Notes: a model not told the origin generated them from the sequence alone. Counted from the first letter of the stretch, positions 1-7,378 are shown. The stretch is DNA of 58,939 bases from CAYYYJ01 sp964476045 (GCA_964476045.1 CAYYYJ010000002.1:1-58939); one strand, 5' to 3'. A program made the numbers and translations.

Positions 1-1
1 C

Positions 2-124
2 ACGTGTTCGGATTGCAAATTAGCTTATCCAATTCTCGAGGACGTGCCAGACATGTTAATAGAAGATGCGTGGCCTCTGGAGAAGGCGAAAAAAGACGGA
101 TTTAAGCACGGGCTGAAACTCTAA
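2..124 (+). CDS. Trm112/UPF0434-like zinc-ribbon protein, 3' end only
   Basis: The frame is open from the window edge and ends at TAA 122-124. The 40 visible residues read CSDCKLAYPILEDVPDMLIEDA and so on. This matches the C-terminal half of Trm112/UPF0434 proteins, where a CxxC pair is followed by L.YP(I)..(I/V)P.ML..EA. Trm112 family proteins activate class I methyltransferases acting on tRNA, rRNA or release factor. The start and first CxxC lie outside the window. The tRNA-Ser gene that follows is convergent, 3 bases away. Family assignment is from motif memory and is fairly secure; the methyltransferase partner is unknown. Confidence 0.6.
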   Translation, partial: TCSDCKLAYPILEDVPDMLIEDAWPLEKAKKDGFKHGLKL

Positions 125-127
125 AAA

Positions 128-321
128 CGCCGAGGACAGGAATTGAACCTGCGCTCCCCGAAGGGAATCCGCTGACTAGGGACAAAGCTGATCTTCAGAT
201 CAACTTCAACCTTTCCGTTTCTCATACAAGACTAAACCTCGTCATTTCCGCCTACTTCCGAGTCAAGCCAATTTATTCACAGAAACTCAAGGCGGACGCA
301 TTACCGCTCTGCCACCTCGGC
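128..321 (-). tRNA. tRNA-Ser(UGA) with an intron of about 112 nt
   Basis: Read on the minus strand, the acceptor GCCGAGG (321-315) pairs with CCTCGGC (135-129) and G128 is the discriminator, as in archaeal tRNA-Ser. The anticodon stem is TCCGC/GCGGA and the loop is C-T-TGA-G | A, giving anticodon UGA. A long variable arm (TCCC TTC GGGGA type) confirms class II. An intron of about 112 nt (roughly 174-285) sits at the canonical 37/38 position. The intron carries a copy of the dispersed palindromic element described separately. Exact splice sites may be off by one or two bases. Confidence 0.88.
177..214 (+). repeat. palindromic element copy inside the tRNA-Ser intron
   Basis: The plus strand reads GGGACAAAGCTGATC, a 4-base loop, then GATCAACTTCAACC. 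It matches both arms of the dispersed hairpin family (GGGACGAAAYYGATY ... RATCRRTTTC), especially the copy at 40150-40210 with arm GTTGATTT. It lies wholly inside the predicted tRNA-Ser(UGA) intron, so splicing would remove it. Confidence 0.6.
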
Positions 322-444
322 ATCTTAAAGAGTTTGGCTTTATGTTTTTAAATACTATTATCAAGTCGTTTTAAGATAAGTTTAGTTGACTTTAAGCCAC
401 ACAGTAAGAGTGCTCTGCGTCAGAGCTAGCTACAAAGATAAACA

Positions 445-594
445 ATTGTTCATGATTGGACAAAGAACAAATCTAAAATAGGATCAGCTTTTGATGAAAT
501 GCAAAGGACGTATAAAATAGATAGTTCAAGGCCTCTGATAGAATTTTACAGAAGCCACAAAGAATTGATTTTGATGGTTCCTGTTCGGGATTAG
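445..594 (+). pseudogene. possible gene remnant of about 49 codons
   Basis: An open frame runs from just after a TAA to TAG 592-594 and reads as plausible protein (VHDWTKNKSKIGSAFDEM, then a segment ending ILMVPVRD). It has no ATG/GTG/TTG before the internal ATG at 499. It overlaps the stop of the opposing PfkB gene by 4 bases. It is either the tail of a decayed gene or chance. Nothing else is seen in 322-590 apart from AT-rich tracts that could be promoters. Confidence 0.2.
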
Positions 595-1568
595 ATTTTC
601 TCAACCTCCGCAGTCATAGTCTCCCCAATAATCGCCCCAATCTGTGAGATCACTTTAGAGGCCATGAAAGCGCCTATCTTGCCGCAGGTTTCTAAAGATT
701 TGTTTCTTGTGCAGCCCCAGAGGAAACCGGCTGCATAAAGGTCGCCTGCGCCTGTTGTGTCAATTACTTTGGTTGGGTATATTGGAGCTTGGATTAGGAT
801 CTGGTTTTGTTTTATCAAAGAGCCTTTTGCCCCGATTTTTACAACAGCGATCTCAGCATATTTAAAGAGTTCATTGACAGCTTCAAAAGGGTCTGCTAAA
901 CCAGTGAAAGCTAGAGCCTCCGCCTCATTCGCAAAAATAAAATCAACGCCATTGTTCAAAACTTTGGTTATTTCAGAAAACTGCCTCTTAATCAGGAAAG
1001 GGTCTGCGAGATCAAAAGAGATCTTAGTTCCATTGCTTCTAGCCACGTCCATAGAATGGAATACAGCTTCTCTTGCTGACTCTATTTCGTAAGCTGTTGA
1101 ATGAAGTATCTTGGATTTTTTCACGTGGTCTTCTGAAACATCTGCAGCAGACAGGTTTCGCGCAGCTCCCAGGTTTGCGGCAAAAGTGCGCTCAGAGTCA
1201 GGCGTGATCAAGCTGATGCATTTCCCAGTGCCTGAGATATTGCATTTTGTGAGCTGTGGATGGACCATGAGTTGTTTTAAATTACTGGAAAAGAAGTCGC
1301 CATGCGCATCGTCGCCAACCCTTCCAATAAAAGCGTATTTTCCGCCGAGGTTTGCCATGCCCATTATTGTATTTGATGCAGAGCCAGCTGGGACCATTTT
1401 CGGGTTTAGGTTTCCGATTGAAGAAAGTATGGAGTTCACTTTTTGTTCGTCCAGTTCGTTAAAAGAACCTTTTTGCAAATTGAATTTTTGTATGCGGTCC
1501 GCATCAATCTGAACAAGTATGTCTATCAGCGCATTCCCTATTCCAACAGCATCGTATTCTTTTTCCAT
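591..1568 (-). CDS. PfkB-family carbohydrate/nucleoside kinase
   Basis: The 325-residue protein has the ribokinase/adenosine kinase fold. The N-terminal GIGNALID is followed by a glycine-rich substrate segment (PAGSASNTIMGMANLGG, about residues 61-77). The C-terminal PfkB signature DTTGAGDLYAAGFL (about 267-280) contains the catalytic base Asp and the anion-hole GAGD. Length and layout fit adenosine- or sugar-kinase-like enzymes that transfer the ATP gamma-phosphate to a sugar hydroxyl. The sequence does not fix the substrate (adenosine, ribose, fructose or another). It is divergent from the HAD-like gene at 1620 with a 50-base AT-rich shared promoter region. Confidence 0.9.
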   Translation of the reverse strand: MEKEYDAVGIGNALIDILVQIDADRIQKFNLQKGSFNELDEQKVNSILSSIGNLNPKMVPAGSASNTIMGMANLGGKYAFIGRVGDDAHGDFFSSNLKQLMVHPQLTKCNISGTGKCISLITPDSERTFAANLGAARNLSAADVSEDHVKKSKILHSTAYEIESAREAVFHSMDVARSNGTKISFDLADPFLIKRQFSEITKVLNNGVDFIFANEAEALAFTGLADPFEAVNELFKYAEIAVVKIGAKGSLIKQNQILIQAPIYPTKVIDTTGAGDLYAAGFLWGCTRNKSLETCGKIGAFMASKVISQIGAIIGETMTAEVEKI

Positions 1569-1619
1569 AATTATAGAGGATTTTCGAGGATTTAAGTTTT
1601 TCGGTTGAATATATAAAAT

Positions 1620-2270
1620 ATGGCTTTTAAACTAGTCGCTTTCAGTTTTAGCGGAGTTCTGGTTAATTTTGAAGGCGCCGATAACGCTTGGGATCTGATA
1701 AGGAATTTGTACAAAGTGCCTAACCTATGGAAAGAGTATATTGAAGGGAAGATGAGCAGGTACCAGGTCAAGACAGAGGAATACAAATTATGGAAAACAG
1801 CTGGAATAAAATTAGACAACCTCATGACAGATTTGAGAAAGAACACAAAGATTTTTCCTGGAGTCGAGAAGCTTCTCCACGAGTTAAGGTCAAGAAATAT
1901 TGTCCCTGCTACTGTTTCTGACAGCCCTCACGTGATTGTTGAGGATATTGCTAACAGGCTTGGAATAAAATATTTTTCTGCGAATAGGGTTCTTTTCAAC
2001 AAAGACGGGTTTGCATACGAGACAGTTCCTTCCCACCCTTCTGGAGATGGCCGCGTCTCGAAATTGATTGCGCTAAAAGATTTCACAAACAGGGAGAACA
2101 TAAGATTGAGCGAAGTCATTGCAATCGGGAATGACAGGGAGGATATAGAATTGTTCAACGTAGTTGGGCGTTCGATCGCATTCAATGCCAAAGACATGGA
2201 GACAAGGAAAGCTGCACAGATAATAGTTAATTCGAATGATCTAGAGGATGTTTTGGATTATTTGAAGTAG
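1620..2270 (+). CDS. HAD-fold protein lacking the catalytic aspartates
   Basis: The 216-residue protein has the outline of a phosphoserine-phosphatase-like HAD: motif I region near residues 6-16, a helical cap, a TVSDSPH segment as motif II, and a late VIAIGNDREDIELF followed by GRSIAFNA, like PSP motif IV (VGDGANDLPM ... GIAFNA). Motif I reads AFSFSGVL where active enzymes read FDxDGV/T. Both nucleophile-position aspartates are therefore serine, and the motif IV GD is GN. A phosphatase of this class should be inactive with these changes. It may be a binding or regulatory protein. Start is ATG 1620; a TATA-like tract lies just upstream. Confidence 0.8.
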   Translation: MAFKLVAFSFSGVLVNFEGADNAWDLIRNLYKVPNLWKEYIEGKMSRYQVKTEEYKLWKTAGIKLDNLMTDLRKNTKIFPGVEKLLHELRSRNIVPATVSDSPHVIVEDIANRLGIKYFSANRVLFNKDGFAYETVPSHPSGDGRVSKLIALKDFTNRENIRLSEVIAIGNDREDIELFNVVGRSIAFNAKDMETRKAAQIIVNSNDLEDVLDYLK

Positions 2271-2292
2271 ATTTTGTTCTAAGATGTGGATA

Positions 2293-2307
2293 TATAACAC
2301 TGTTATA
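2293..2307. promoter_or_regulatory. 15-bp palindrome TATAACA-C-TGTTATA, copy 1
   Basis: This is a perfect inverted repeat with 7-bp arms and one central base, in the gap between the HAD-like gene and the JAMM-like gene. It is identical in arms to copies at 2391, 24749 and 35902. It is probably a binding site for a dimeric regulator; the regulator is unknown. Confidence 0.5.
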
Positions 2308-2390
2308 CAATATGCCCACCCTATTTTCTAAAAAAATACACGCCCTTTATATAGACTGGAGTTACACAGCTTCTCATCTGTAATTTCCCT

Positions 2391-2405
2391 TATAACACTG
2401 TTATA
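2391..2405. promoter_or_regulatory. 15-bp palindrome TATAACA-C-TGTTATA, copy 2, at the TATA position
   Basis: This is a second perfect copy 98 bases after the first. Its centre is about 24 bases before the ATG at 2422, where the TATA box of a leaderless archaeal transcript would lie. A protein bound here would compete with TBP, so repression of the JAMM-like gene is the simplest reading. That role is inferred. Confidence 0.55.
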
Positions 2406-2421
2406 CTGAGGTATCCAAGTT

Positions 2422-3033
2422 ATGCACGACATCTTCATCAACCCAAAATCCCTGAAAGCCCTAGTCCTCTCAGCAGTAGAAGTCTATAACAGGGAAACTA
2501 ACGGCTTTATTGCAGGCAGAACAGTTGTGAAAAAAATCAAAGGAAAAGAAAAGCCTGTTATATCGCTCCAAACTGTTTATCCTCTGCAAACAGCTGACAG
2601 GAAACCGTCCCAGGTTATCCACGGAAACGATCTTGCTCACAGGAGAGCAGTTACATCCCTTGCTGCGATGAAGGTCCCTATTCTAGGCGGATTCCACAGC
2701 CACACTGATTATCATCCGACTCAAGATGCACCACCAGAACTGTCTCAAGGGGATATAGATCATATCCACGAAGAAATGAGAAGCCTCAAATCCCTCAGAG
2801 GCGGAAAAGAACTAAACAAATGGCTGGAAATAATACTCTCTATCAAAAAGAAAAACTATTCCAAATCACGCGAAAACAAAATGGAGATCAGCTCATACAA
2901 GAAAAGGCTTGGTTGTACAGTCATAACAGAGCCATACAAAGGCTACAAGATTACGCTCGCAGGTTATTGGCTTCAAAATAGCTCAGCTAAACTAAAAATA
3001 TTCAAGGAAGCGAAAATATATTCTTCAACTTGA
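2422..3033 (+). CDS. JAMM/MPN-like metalloprotease-fold protein
   Basis: The 203-residue protein carries ETNGFIAGR near residue 25, as in the MPN glutamate segment E.cG.l.G. It also has GGFHSHTDYHP (about 92-102), followed by ELSQGD, giving HxH then SxxD as in JAMM zinc sites. The spacer between HSH and S is about 13 residues rather than the usual 7, so the metal site is expanded. JAMM proteins cleave isopeptide or peptide bonds, for example ubiquitin-like tags. No ubiquitin-like or E1-like gene is visible nearby. Two palindromic operators precede it, the second at the TATA position, suggesting tight control of a leaderless mRNA. Confidence 0.7.
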   Translation: MHDIFINPKSLKALVLSAVEVYNRETNGFIAGRTVVKKIKGKEKPVISLQTVYPLQTADRKPSQVIHGNDLAHRRAVTSLAAMKVPILGGFHSHTDYHPTQDAPPELSQGDIDHIHEEMRSLKSLRGGKELNKWLEIILSIKKKNYSKSRENKMEISSYKKRLGCTVITEPYKGYKITLAGYWLQNSSAKLKIFKEAKIYSST

Positions 3034-3062
3034 TTTTTAAGCAACGAGTCTAATATAGTTCG

Positions 3063-3677
3063 ATGCCAATCAAAGCAATAATCTTCGATGCAGACGACGT
3101 CCTGATAATAAAACCTAAAATGTTCAGCCAGTATCTTGAAGAAGATTATGGAATTCCGGCATCAGTAACAGCCAAATTCTTCAAAGGTGATTTCCAGAAC
3201 TGTTTGATTGGGAAAGCTGACCTTAAAGAAGAATTGAAAAAATGTATTAAAGAATGGGGTTGGGAAGGCACTGTAGACGATCTCCTTAAATATTGGTTTA
3301 AAGTCGAGCACAATATAAATCATGAACTCGTCGAACTAATAAAAGCACTTAAAGCTAAAGGAATAAAAACTTACCTCGGAACAAATAATGAGAAGTATCG
3401 AACAGAATATATAAGAAATCAAATGGGTTTCTCCAAGTTTTTAGATCATATTTTTGCTTCAGGTGAAATAGGCCACAAAAAACCCGACCTGAAATTTTTC
3501 GGGCATGTCTTCGAGAAAATAGCCCAGGATTCCAAAGTATCTAAAAACGAAATCCTTTTCATCGACGACGATCCAGAAAATATAGAGGCCGCGAAATCAT
3601 TCGGTTTCCAGACACTTCTATACAAAAATTTCCCTGAGTTTCAAAGCTTAATAAACAGTTTCGTTAAACATACATAA
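3063..3677 (+). CDS. HAD superfamily hydrolase, subfamily IA
   Basis: The 204-residue protein has a complete HAD set: motif I IFDADDVL (residues 6-13, nucleophile Asp and general acid two residues later), motif II near GTNN (about 109), motif III lysine in HKKPDLKFF (about 139-147), and motif IV ILFIDDDPENIEAA (about 163-176). A helical cap lies between motifs I and II as in subfamily I. It is likely a small-molecule phosphatase, substrate unknown. It starts 27 bases after the JAMM-like gene and may be co-transcribed with it. Confidence 0.85.
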   Translation: MPIKAIIFDADDVLIIKPKMFSQYLEEDYGIPASVTAKFFKGDFQNCLIGKADLKEELKKCIKEWGWEGTVDDLLKYWFKVEHNINHELVELIKALKAKGIKTYLGTNNEKYRTEYIRNQMGFSKFLDHIFASGEIGHKKPDLKFFGHVFEKIAQDSKVSKNEILFIDDDPENIEAAKSFGFQTLLYKNFPEFQSLINSFVKHT

Positions 3678-3679
3678 GT

Positions 3680-3691
3680 TTAAATATATAC
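3680..3691 (+). promoter_or_regulatory. TATA-type promoter of the VapBC pair
   Basis: The tract TTTAAATATATA lies about 20-28 bases before the ATG at 3709, the spacing expected of a leaderless archaeal transcript. No operator palindrome is obvious besides the ACGTGTACA stretch that follows. Confidence 0.45.
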
Positions 3692-3708
3692 GTGTACATA
3701 AACATATC

Positions 3709-3972
3709 ATGACGACCAAAACTATTACAATAACAGAAGATGCATACGATGCCCTTAAAGGTTCAAAGGATATGGATGAAAGCTTTAGCAAAGCAATCCT
3801 CCGTATAACCCATAAAAAATCCCTGAAAGAGTTTGTCGGCGTCTTGTCAGAGAAGAGCGGGGACAAGCTTGAAGAGGCTATAAAGGAAATGAGGAGAAGC
3901 CGGGCAGAATCCAGAGAAAAGAGAATTGTGAGAATTTCAGGCCAGCTTAAAGGCAAATATGGCAGTTCTTGA
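3709..3972 (+). CDS. vapB: VapB-type antitoxin
   Basis: The 87-residue protein begins with a short beta strand (TKTITITEDAYDAL) followed by helices. This is the pattern of DUF217/VapB antitoxins common in archaea, with a charged C-terminal tail (MRRSRAESREKRIVRISG) that would thread into the toxin. It overlaps the PIN gene start by 14 bases, a typical antitoxin-toxin arrangement implying translational coupling. It is expected to bind DNA, repress its own promoter and neutralise the PIN RNase. Confidence 0.8.
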   Translation: MTTKTITITEDAYDALKGSKDMDESFSKAILRITHKKSLKEFVGVLSEKSGDKLEEAIKEMRRSRAESREKRIVRISGQLKGKYGSS

Positions 3973-4342
3973 AACTTCTTTTTTGATCGATATCCTTAGA
4001 GGCAGAAAACAGGCTGTAGACCTGCTTAACGAGCTTGAAGAAAGGGAACCGCTCTTCATAACAACTCCGACTATCATGGAATTATGGGAAGGTGCGTTGA
4101 GATCCCAGCTCCCGGAGAAAGAGATGAAAAAGACAGGAGATATGTTAGTAGCGCTCCATATCCTGGACTTTGATGCCAAGGCAGCTAAAAAAGCTGCTGA
4201 AATAAATTACGAGCTTTTACATTCACCGATAGAGGCTGAAGATTCCATGATAGCTTCAATCGCTTTTGTGCATAATGAAGTCCTTGTCACAAAGGACGAG
4301 CATTTTGTTCGTATCAGCGGCCTGAAGATACTGAAATACTGA
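3959..4342 (+). CDS. vapC: PIN-domain ribonuclease toxin (VapC)
   Basis: The 127-residue protein begins MAVLETSFLIDILRGRK. PIN domains place an acidic residue near the start (here E5 in VLETSFLID, with D11), a central glutamate (IMELWEG, about 40-46) and late acidic residues (EAEDSMIASIAF, about 92-103; VTKDEHF near 109). VapC toxins cleave tRNA or rRNA. The first acidic position is Glu instead of the usual Asp (VLDTS), so metal binding may differ. It overlaps the upstream VapB by 14 bases. Confidence 0.82.
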   Translation: MAVLETSFLIDILRGRKQAVDLLNELEEREPLFITTPTIMELWEGALRSQLPEKEMKKTGDMLVALHILDFDAKAAKKAAEINYELLHSPIEAEDSMIASIAFVHNEVLVTKDEHFVRISGLKILKY

Positions 4343-4346
4343 TTCT

Positions 4347-4994
4347 ATGCCAATAATCCTCGTCCCGACCTCCCACGTAGCAGAAGAAAGTGTTAGAAAG
4401 ATAAAGGAAGTGATAGAAAAAGTAAAACCAGACTGTGTTTGTGTAGAGCTGGACGAAAACCGATATCAGGCCTTGAAAACCAAACAATCTTCATCTTTCA
4501 AATCGCTAGGACCTTCCACGTGGCTTATTTTCACTCTTCTCAAAAAGCTCCAGAAAAAAATCGGCGATATAGTAGGAGTTATGCCAGGCTCTGATATGCT
4601 GACTGCAGTTGAATTTTCAATGGAGAAAAATATTCCAGTTTTCTTCATCGACCAGCCAATCCAAACAACTTTATACAATTTCCAAAAGCTCTCCTTCCGC
4701 GAAAAAATGAAATTAATGCGCTATGCTTTAACAGCTTCCTTCTCCCTTTACACTGGAATAGGTAAATCCAGAGAAAAAATAGATTTAACTAAAGTGCCTC
4801 AAGAAGACATTATAGAAAAAGCAATGGCTGAGTTCGAAAAAATCTTCCCGAGGCTCTACAAAATTTTGCTGGAAGACAGAAATGTATACATGGCTTCCCA
4901 GATCAGCCAGCTCTCAAAAACCCACAAAAAAATAGTTGCAGTTATTGGAGCAGGACACAGGAAAGGGATAAAAAGTCTACTGGAGAATAAATGA
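4347..4994 (+). CDS. TraB/PrgY-family protein
   Basis: The 215-residue protein starts with ILVPTSHVAEESVRKI and CVCVELDENRY, as in TraB/GumN proteins (GT.H....S). It ends with VIGAGHRKGI, the second conserved histidine segment (GAGH..G). The Tiki/TraB/EreA-like fold is proposed to be a metal-dependent hydrolase; archaeal members are uncharacterised. Longer archaeal TraB proteins carry C-terminal membrane helices; here only the soluble domain is present. It begins 4 bases after vapC and 1 base separates it from the next gene, so all three probably share a transcript. Confidence 0.75.
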   Translation: MPIILVPTSHVAEESVRKIKEVIEKVKPDCVCVELDENRYQALKTKQSSSFKSLGPSTWLIFTLLKKLQKKIGDIVGVMPGSDMLTAVEFSMEKNIPVFFIDQPIQTTLYNFQKLSFREKMKLMRYALTASFSLYTGIGKSREKIDLTKVPQEDIIEKAMAEFEKIFPRLYKILLEDRNVYMASQISQLSKTHKKIVAVIGAGHRKGIKSLLENK

Positions 4995-4995
4995 T

Positions 4996-5424
4996 ATGCC
5001 CGAATATAACGCCCCATTTTTCAACGGTTTGACAGCTGTAGTCCTAGCTTTGAAAAAAAGGTACGGAGAAGACCAAGCAATAGAAGTCATGCGCGACGTT
5101 TTTAGTTCAAGGCTAAAAGGCGTCTACGATAAGCTTGGTTTCACAAAAGGGTCACCAGAAGATTTTGTCAGAGTAGTCGGAGAAAACGACAGGATGCTCG
5201 GGCTGGAAGCCGGGCTGTTTCTAGAAAAGGGAAAAATAATTTACAGGTTTAAAACAGACCCTTTCCCAAATTTGAAAGGCCATGTGAACCCGACGAATTT
5301 CGACGATTCTTATCTGAGATTCAAAGTCGAATATCTGCTTGGAAAAAACTGGTCTTACAAAACAACAAAGCATTTGTGGGGAGGAAACTCTTGCACAGAG
5401 CACGTTATTGAGAAAAAGTTATAA
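4996..5424 (+). CDS. conserved hypothetical, perhaps ATC-hydrolase-like
   Basis: The 142-residue alpha/beta protein is not firmly recognised. The order of an N-terminal helical section (LKKRYGEDQAIEVMRDV), a middle strand section with FKTDPFPNLKG, and a C-terminal YLLGKNWSYKTTKHLWGGNSCTEHVI recalls the L-2-amino-thiazoline-4-carboxylate hydrolase/DUF6125 group. The usual paired cysteines are only partly present (one Cys near 133). It follows the TraB-like gene by 1 base. Function is unassigned. Confidence 0.6.
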   Translation: MPEYNAPFFNGLTAVVLALKKRYGEDQAIEVMRDVFSSRLKGVYDKLGFTKGSPEDFVRVVGENDRMLGLEAGLFLEKGKIIYRFKTDPFPNLKGHVNPTNFDDSYLRFKVEYLLGKNWSYKTTKHLWGGNSCTEHVIEKKL

Positions 5425-5446
5425 TACTGGAATCCCTAATAAAGAT

Positions 5447-5707
5447 ATGTTACATGGCAAAAGATTGGTTAACCCAAAACATAAAATTTTAGCATTTGTT
5501 TTCTTTGAAATGATCATTAGTTTATTATTGATACAAGCTATCAGCAATCCGGATGCTCCCTTATGTCTGCGACCAGGAAGCGGTTATACAGGAGAATGCC
5601 CCCCAGAGAAGATTGCAGGCACAGCAAGCACACTTATAATACCATTATCGATACTGTTTATAATAATCTTAATTATTGGTATTCTTGAAGTCAGAAAGAT
5701 AATCTGA
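5447..5707 (+). CDS. small two-helix membrane protein
   Basis: From ATG 5447 the frame gives 86 residues with two hydrophobic helices, about residues 12-33 (ILAFVFFEMIISLLLIQAI) and about 61-82 (LIIPLSILFIIILIIGILEV). Between them is an outer loop with two cysteines (LCLRPGS ... GECPPE) that could form a disulfide. A longer open frame begins at 5339 inside the previous gene, but the part before 5447 is out of character. Function unknown. Confidence 0.55.
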   Translation: MLHGKRLVNPKHKILAFVFFEMIISLLLIQAISNPDAPLCLRPGSGYTGECPPEKIAGTASTLIIPLSILFIIILIIGILEVRKII

Positions 5708-5710
5708 TTG

Positions 5711-6346
5711 TCACTTCCCAAACTTCTTCTCCTGCTCTTTATACCACTTCATTATCTTGTCAAATTCTTTTTTAGTGAATTCAGGCCAGAGCGTATCTGT
5801 AAAATAAAGTTCTGCATAACTTGCCTGGTAGAGCATGAAGTTGGAAAGCCTGTGTTGCCCTCCTGTCCTTATAACAAGGTCTAAAGGTTCTTTAACCATC
5901 AAGAAATTATCGATACTCTGTATCGGTTTTCCAACAACTTTTTTCACTGCATTATTTAGTTCCAGTTTGGATCCATAAGCTAGCATTATGTTCAGTATAT
6001 TTTTCGAGTAGTGTTTTGTAGATTTAACGACCTCTTTCGCAGCTTCCTTGAGGTCTGGCCTCCACAAACTAGAGTCTCCAAGAATCCTTATTTTTATCCC
6101 CCTTTCTTTTATTACAGGATCTGTCACAATATTTTTTAATTCACTGGTGTAAATCTTCCAAAGTTCGTCCAATTCCTCTTTCGACCTTTTTAAATTCTCT
6201 GTTGAAAGTGCGTATATAGAAATCCTTTTAATTTCGGGATAGTCTTTACACCAATCCAAGAATTCCCTGGTTCTCTGCGCCCCTAAAATATGTCCTGCCC
6301 AAGGATCGCTGCCTGTAACTTTTGCAAATCTCCGGTTCCCATCAGG
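5711..6346 (-). CDS. uppS: cis-prenyltransferase (UppS) with a disrupted 5' end
   Basis: Cis-prenyltransferases elongate farnesyl or geranylgeranyl diphosphate to the polyprenyl carrier of cell-surface glycans. The frame contains PDGNRRFAKVTG (from about 6346 downward, with the catalytic Asp and the diphosphate-binding Arg pair), GAQRTREFLDWC, YALSTENLKRS, and the late DLVIRTGGQHRLSNFMLYQ and YTDTLWPEF-type motif. The first ordinary start codon in frame is TTG 6259, which would delete DGNRR. A TAA sits immediately before the proline codon. One extra base near 6346 would join it to upstream codons reading IRVN. A TATA box (6373-6380) would start transcription almost exactly here. It is frameshifted, mis-sequenced, or uses a non-standard start. 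Confidence 0.85.
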   Translation of the reverse strand, partial: PDGNRRFAKVTGSDPWAGHILGAQRTREFLDWCKDYPEIKRISIYALSTENLKRSKEELDELWKIYTSELKNIVTDPVIKERGIKIRILGDSSLWRPDLKEAAKEVVKSTKHYSKNILNIMLAYGSKLELNNAVKKVVGKPIQSIDNFLMVKEPLDLVIRTGGQHRLSNFMLYQASYAELYFTDTLWPEFTKKEFDKIMKWYKEQEKKFGK

Positions 6347-6372
6347 TTAACCCTAATCTCAGAATGCTGAAA

Positions 6373-6380
6373 TTATATAA
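6373..6380 (-). promoter_or_regulatory. TATA box of the uppS gene
   Basis: On the minus strand the sequence CTTATATAATTT sits about 25-30 bases before the region where the conserved PDGNRR codons begin. It implies a leaderless or nearly leaderless transcript whose start codon should lie near 6340-6350. Confidence 0.4.
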
Positions 6381-6523
6381 GCCCTAGATGGATACCTTTT
6401 TTAGACTGATTTTCAAACATACCCGTATAAAATAAAAGAACCTGTATATATAACTATTACCCAGGTTAGATTAAGAAGTAGAAGCGAAATATCCAAAATT
6501 TTCTATATGCCTTTCGGGGAAAA

Positions 6524-7345
6524 TCACTTCCTGTTGTCTAATTCTTCCAATCTTGCAATTCTTTTTTCAACAGGCGGATGTGTTGAAAACATCCCTATGA
6601 ACCAATCCCTCTTAAACGGATTTACAATCCACAAATGGGATGTGGCAGCAGAGCCCTTTATCGGATAATTTCTTGCAGTTTCATTTATTTTTCTCAGGGC
6701 CGAGGCAAGGTATTCCGGCTTTTTCGTCAGCATAGCTCCTGTAAGGTCTGCTTTGTATTCCCTGCTTCTGGATATTGCAAGCCTCACCAAAAGCGCAGCT
6801 ATTGGAGCAAAAACGAGTATAAGTATAAGCCCTATTATATTGCTCTCCCCTTTTCTTTCCCCGCCCCAAAATAGGCTGAAGTATCCTATCTGGGCCAAAA
6901 AAGAAATTGCTCCTGCAATAGTTGCAGCCATTGCAGAAATAAGAGTATCCCTGTTTTTTATATGGGATAGTTCATGGGCTAAAACACCTTTCAGTTCCTC
7001 CTTATCCAGATCCAAAATCCCTTTTGTCACAGTTATGGCTGCGTGTTTTGGATCCCTCCCGGTTGCAAATGCATTAGGAACTTGGCTGTCGACTATATAC
7101 AAGGGAGGCTCAGGTATTTCAGCTTCTCTGGCAAGCTCAGAAATAATTTCTTTCAGCTCTTTATCATCGTATGGCTTTGCTCTATACATTTTGAGGACAA
7201 GCTTGTCTGAATACCAGTAAGAGACGAAATTAATTACAACAGCGAGAATCAGAGCTAACCCAGTCCCGATAACTCCACCAAGAACAAATCCTACAGCTAA
7301 CAAGATCACTGTTAATACTGTCAGAAGTGCGAGTTCACTGATCAT
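6524..7345 (-). CDS. htpX: HtpX-family membrane metalloprotease
   Basis: The 273-residue M48 peptidase is anchored in the cytoplasmic membrane. The N-terminus has two hydrophobic helices (about 5-50). The zinc motif HELSHIKNRD (about 124-133) gives two His ligands and the catalytic Glu, two more helices follow, and SREYKADLTGA (about 194-204) supplies the third ligand Glu. The C-terminal STHPPVEKRIARLE is typical of the family. HtpX degrades misfolded membrane proteins. Length matches bacterial and archaeal HtpX, so it appears intact. The start is ATG 7345, with AT-rich sequence upstream. Confidence 0.95.
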   Translation of the reverse strand: MISELALLTVLTVILLAVGFVLGGVIGTGLALILAVVINFVSYWYSDKLVLKMYRAKPYDDKELKEIISELAREAEIPEPPLYIVDSQVPNAFATGRDPKHAAITVTKGILDLDKEELKGVLAHELSHIKNRDTLISAMAATIAGAISFLAQIGYFSLFWGGERKGESNIIGLILILVFAPIAALLVRLAISRSREYKADLTGAMLTKKPEYLASALRKINETARNYPIKGSAATSHLWIVNPFKRDWFIGMFSTHPPVEKRIARLEELDNRK

Positions 7346-7378
7346 ATTATAGGATAGTAAAAAGAGCTATAAATTCTG

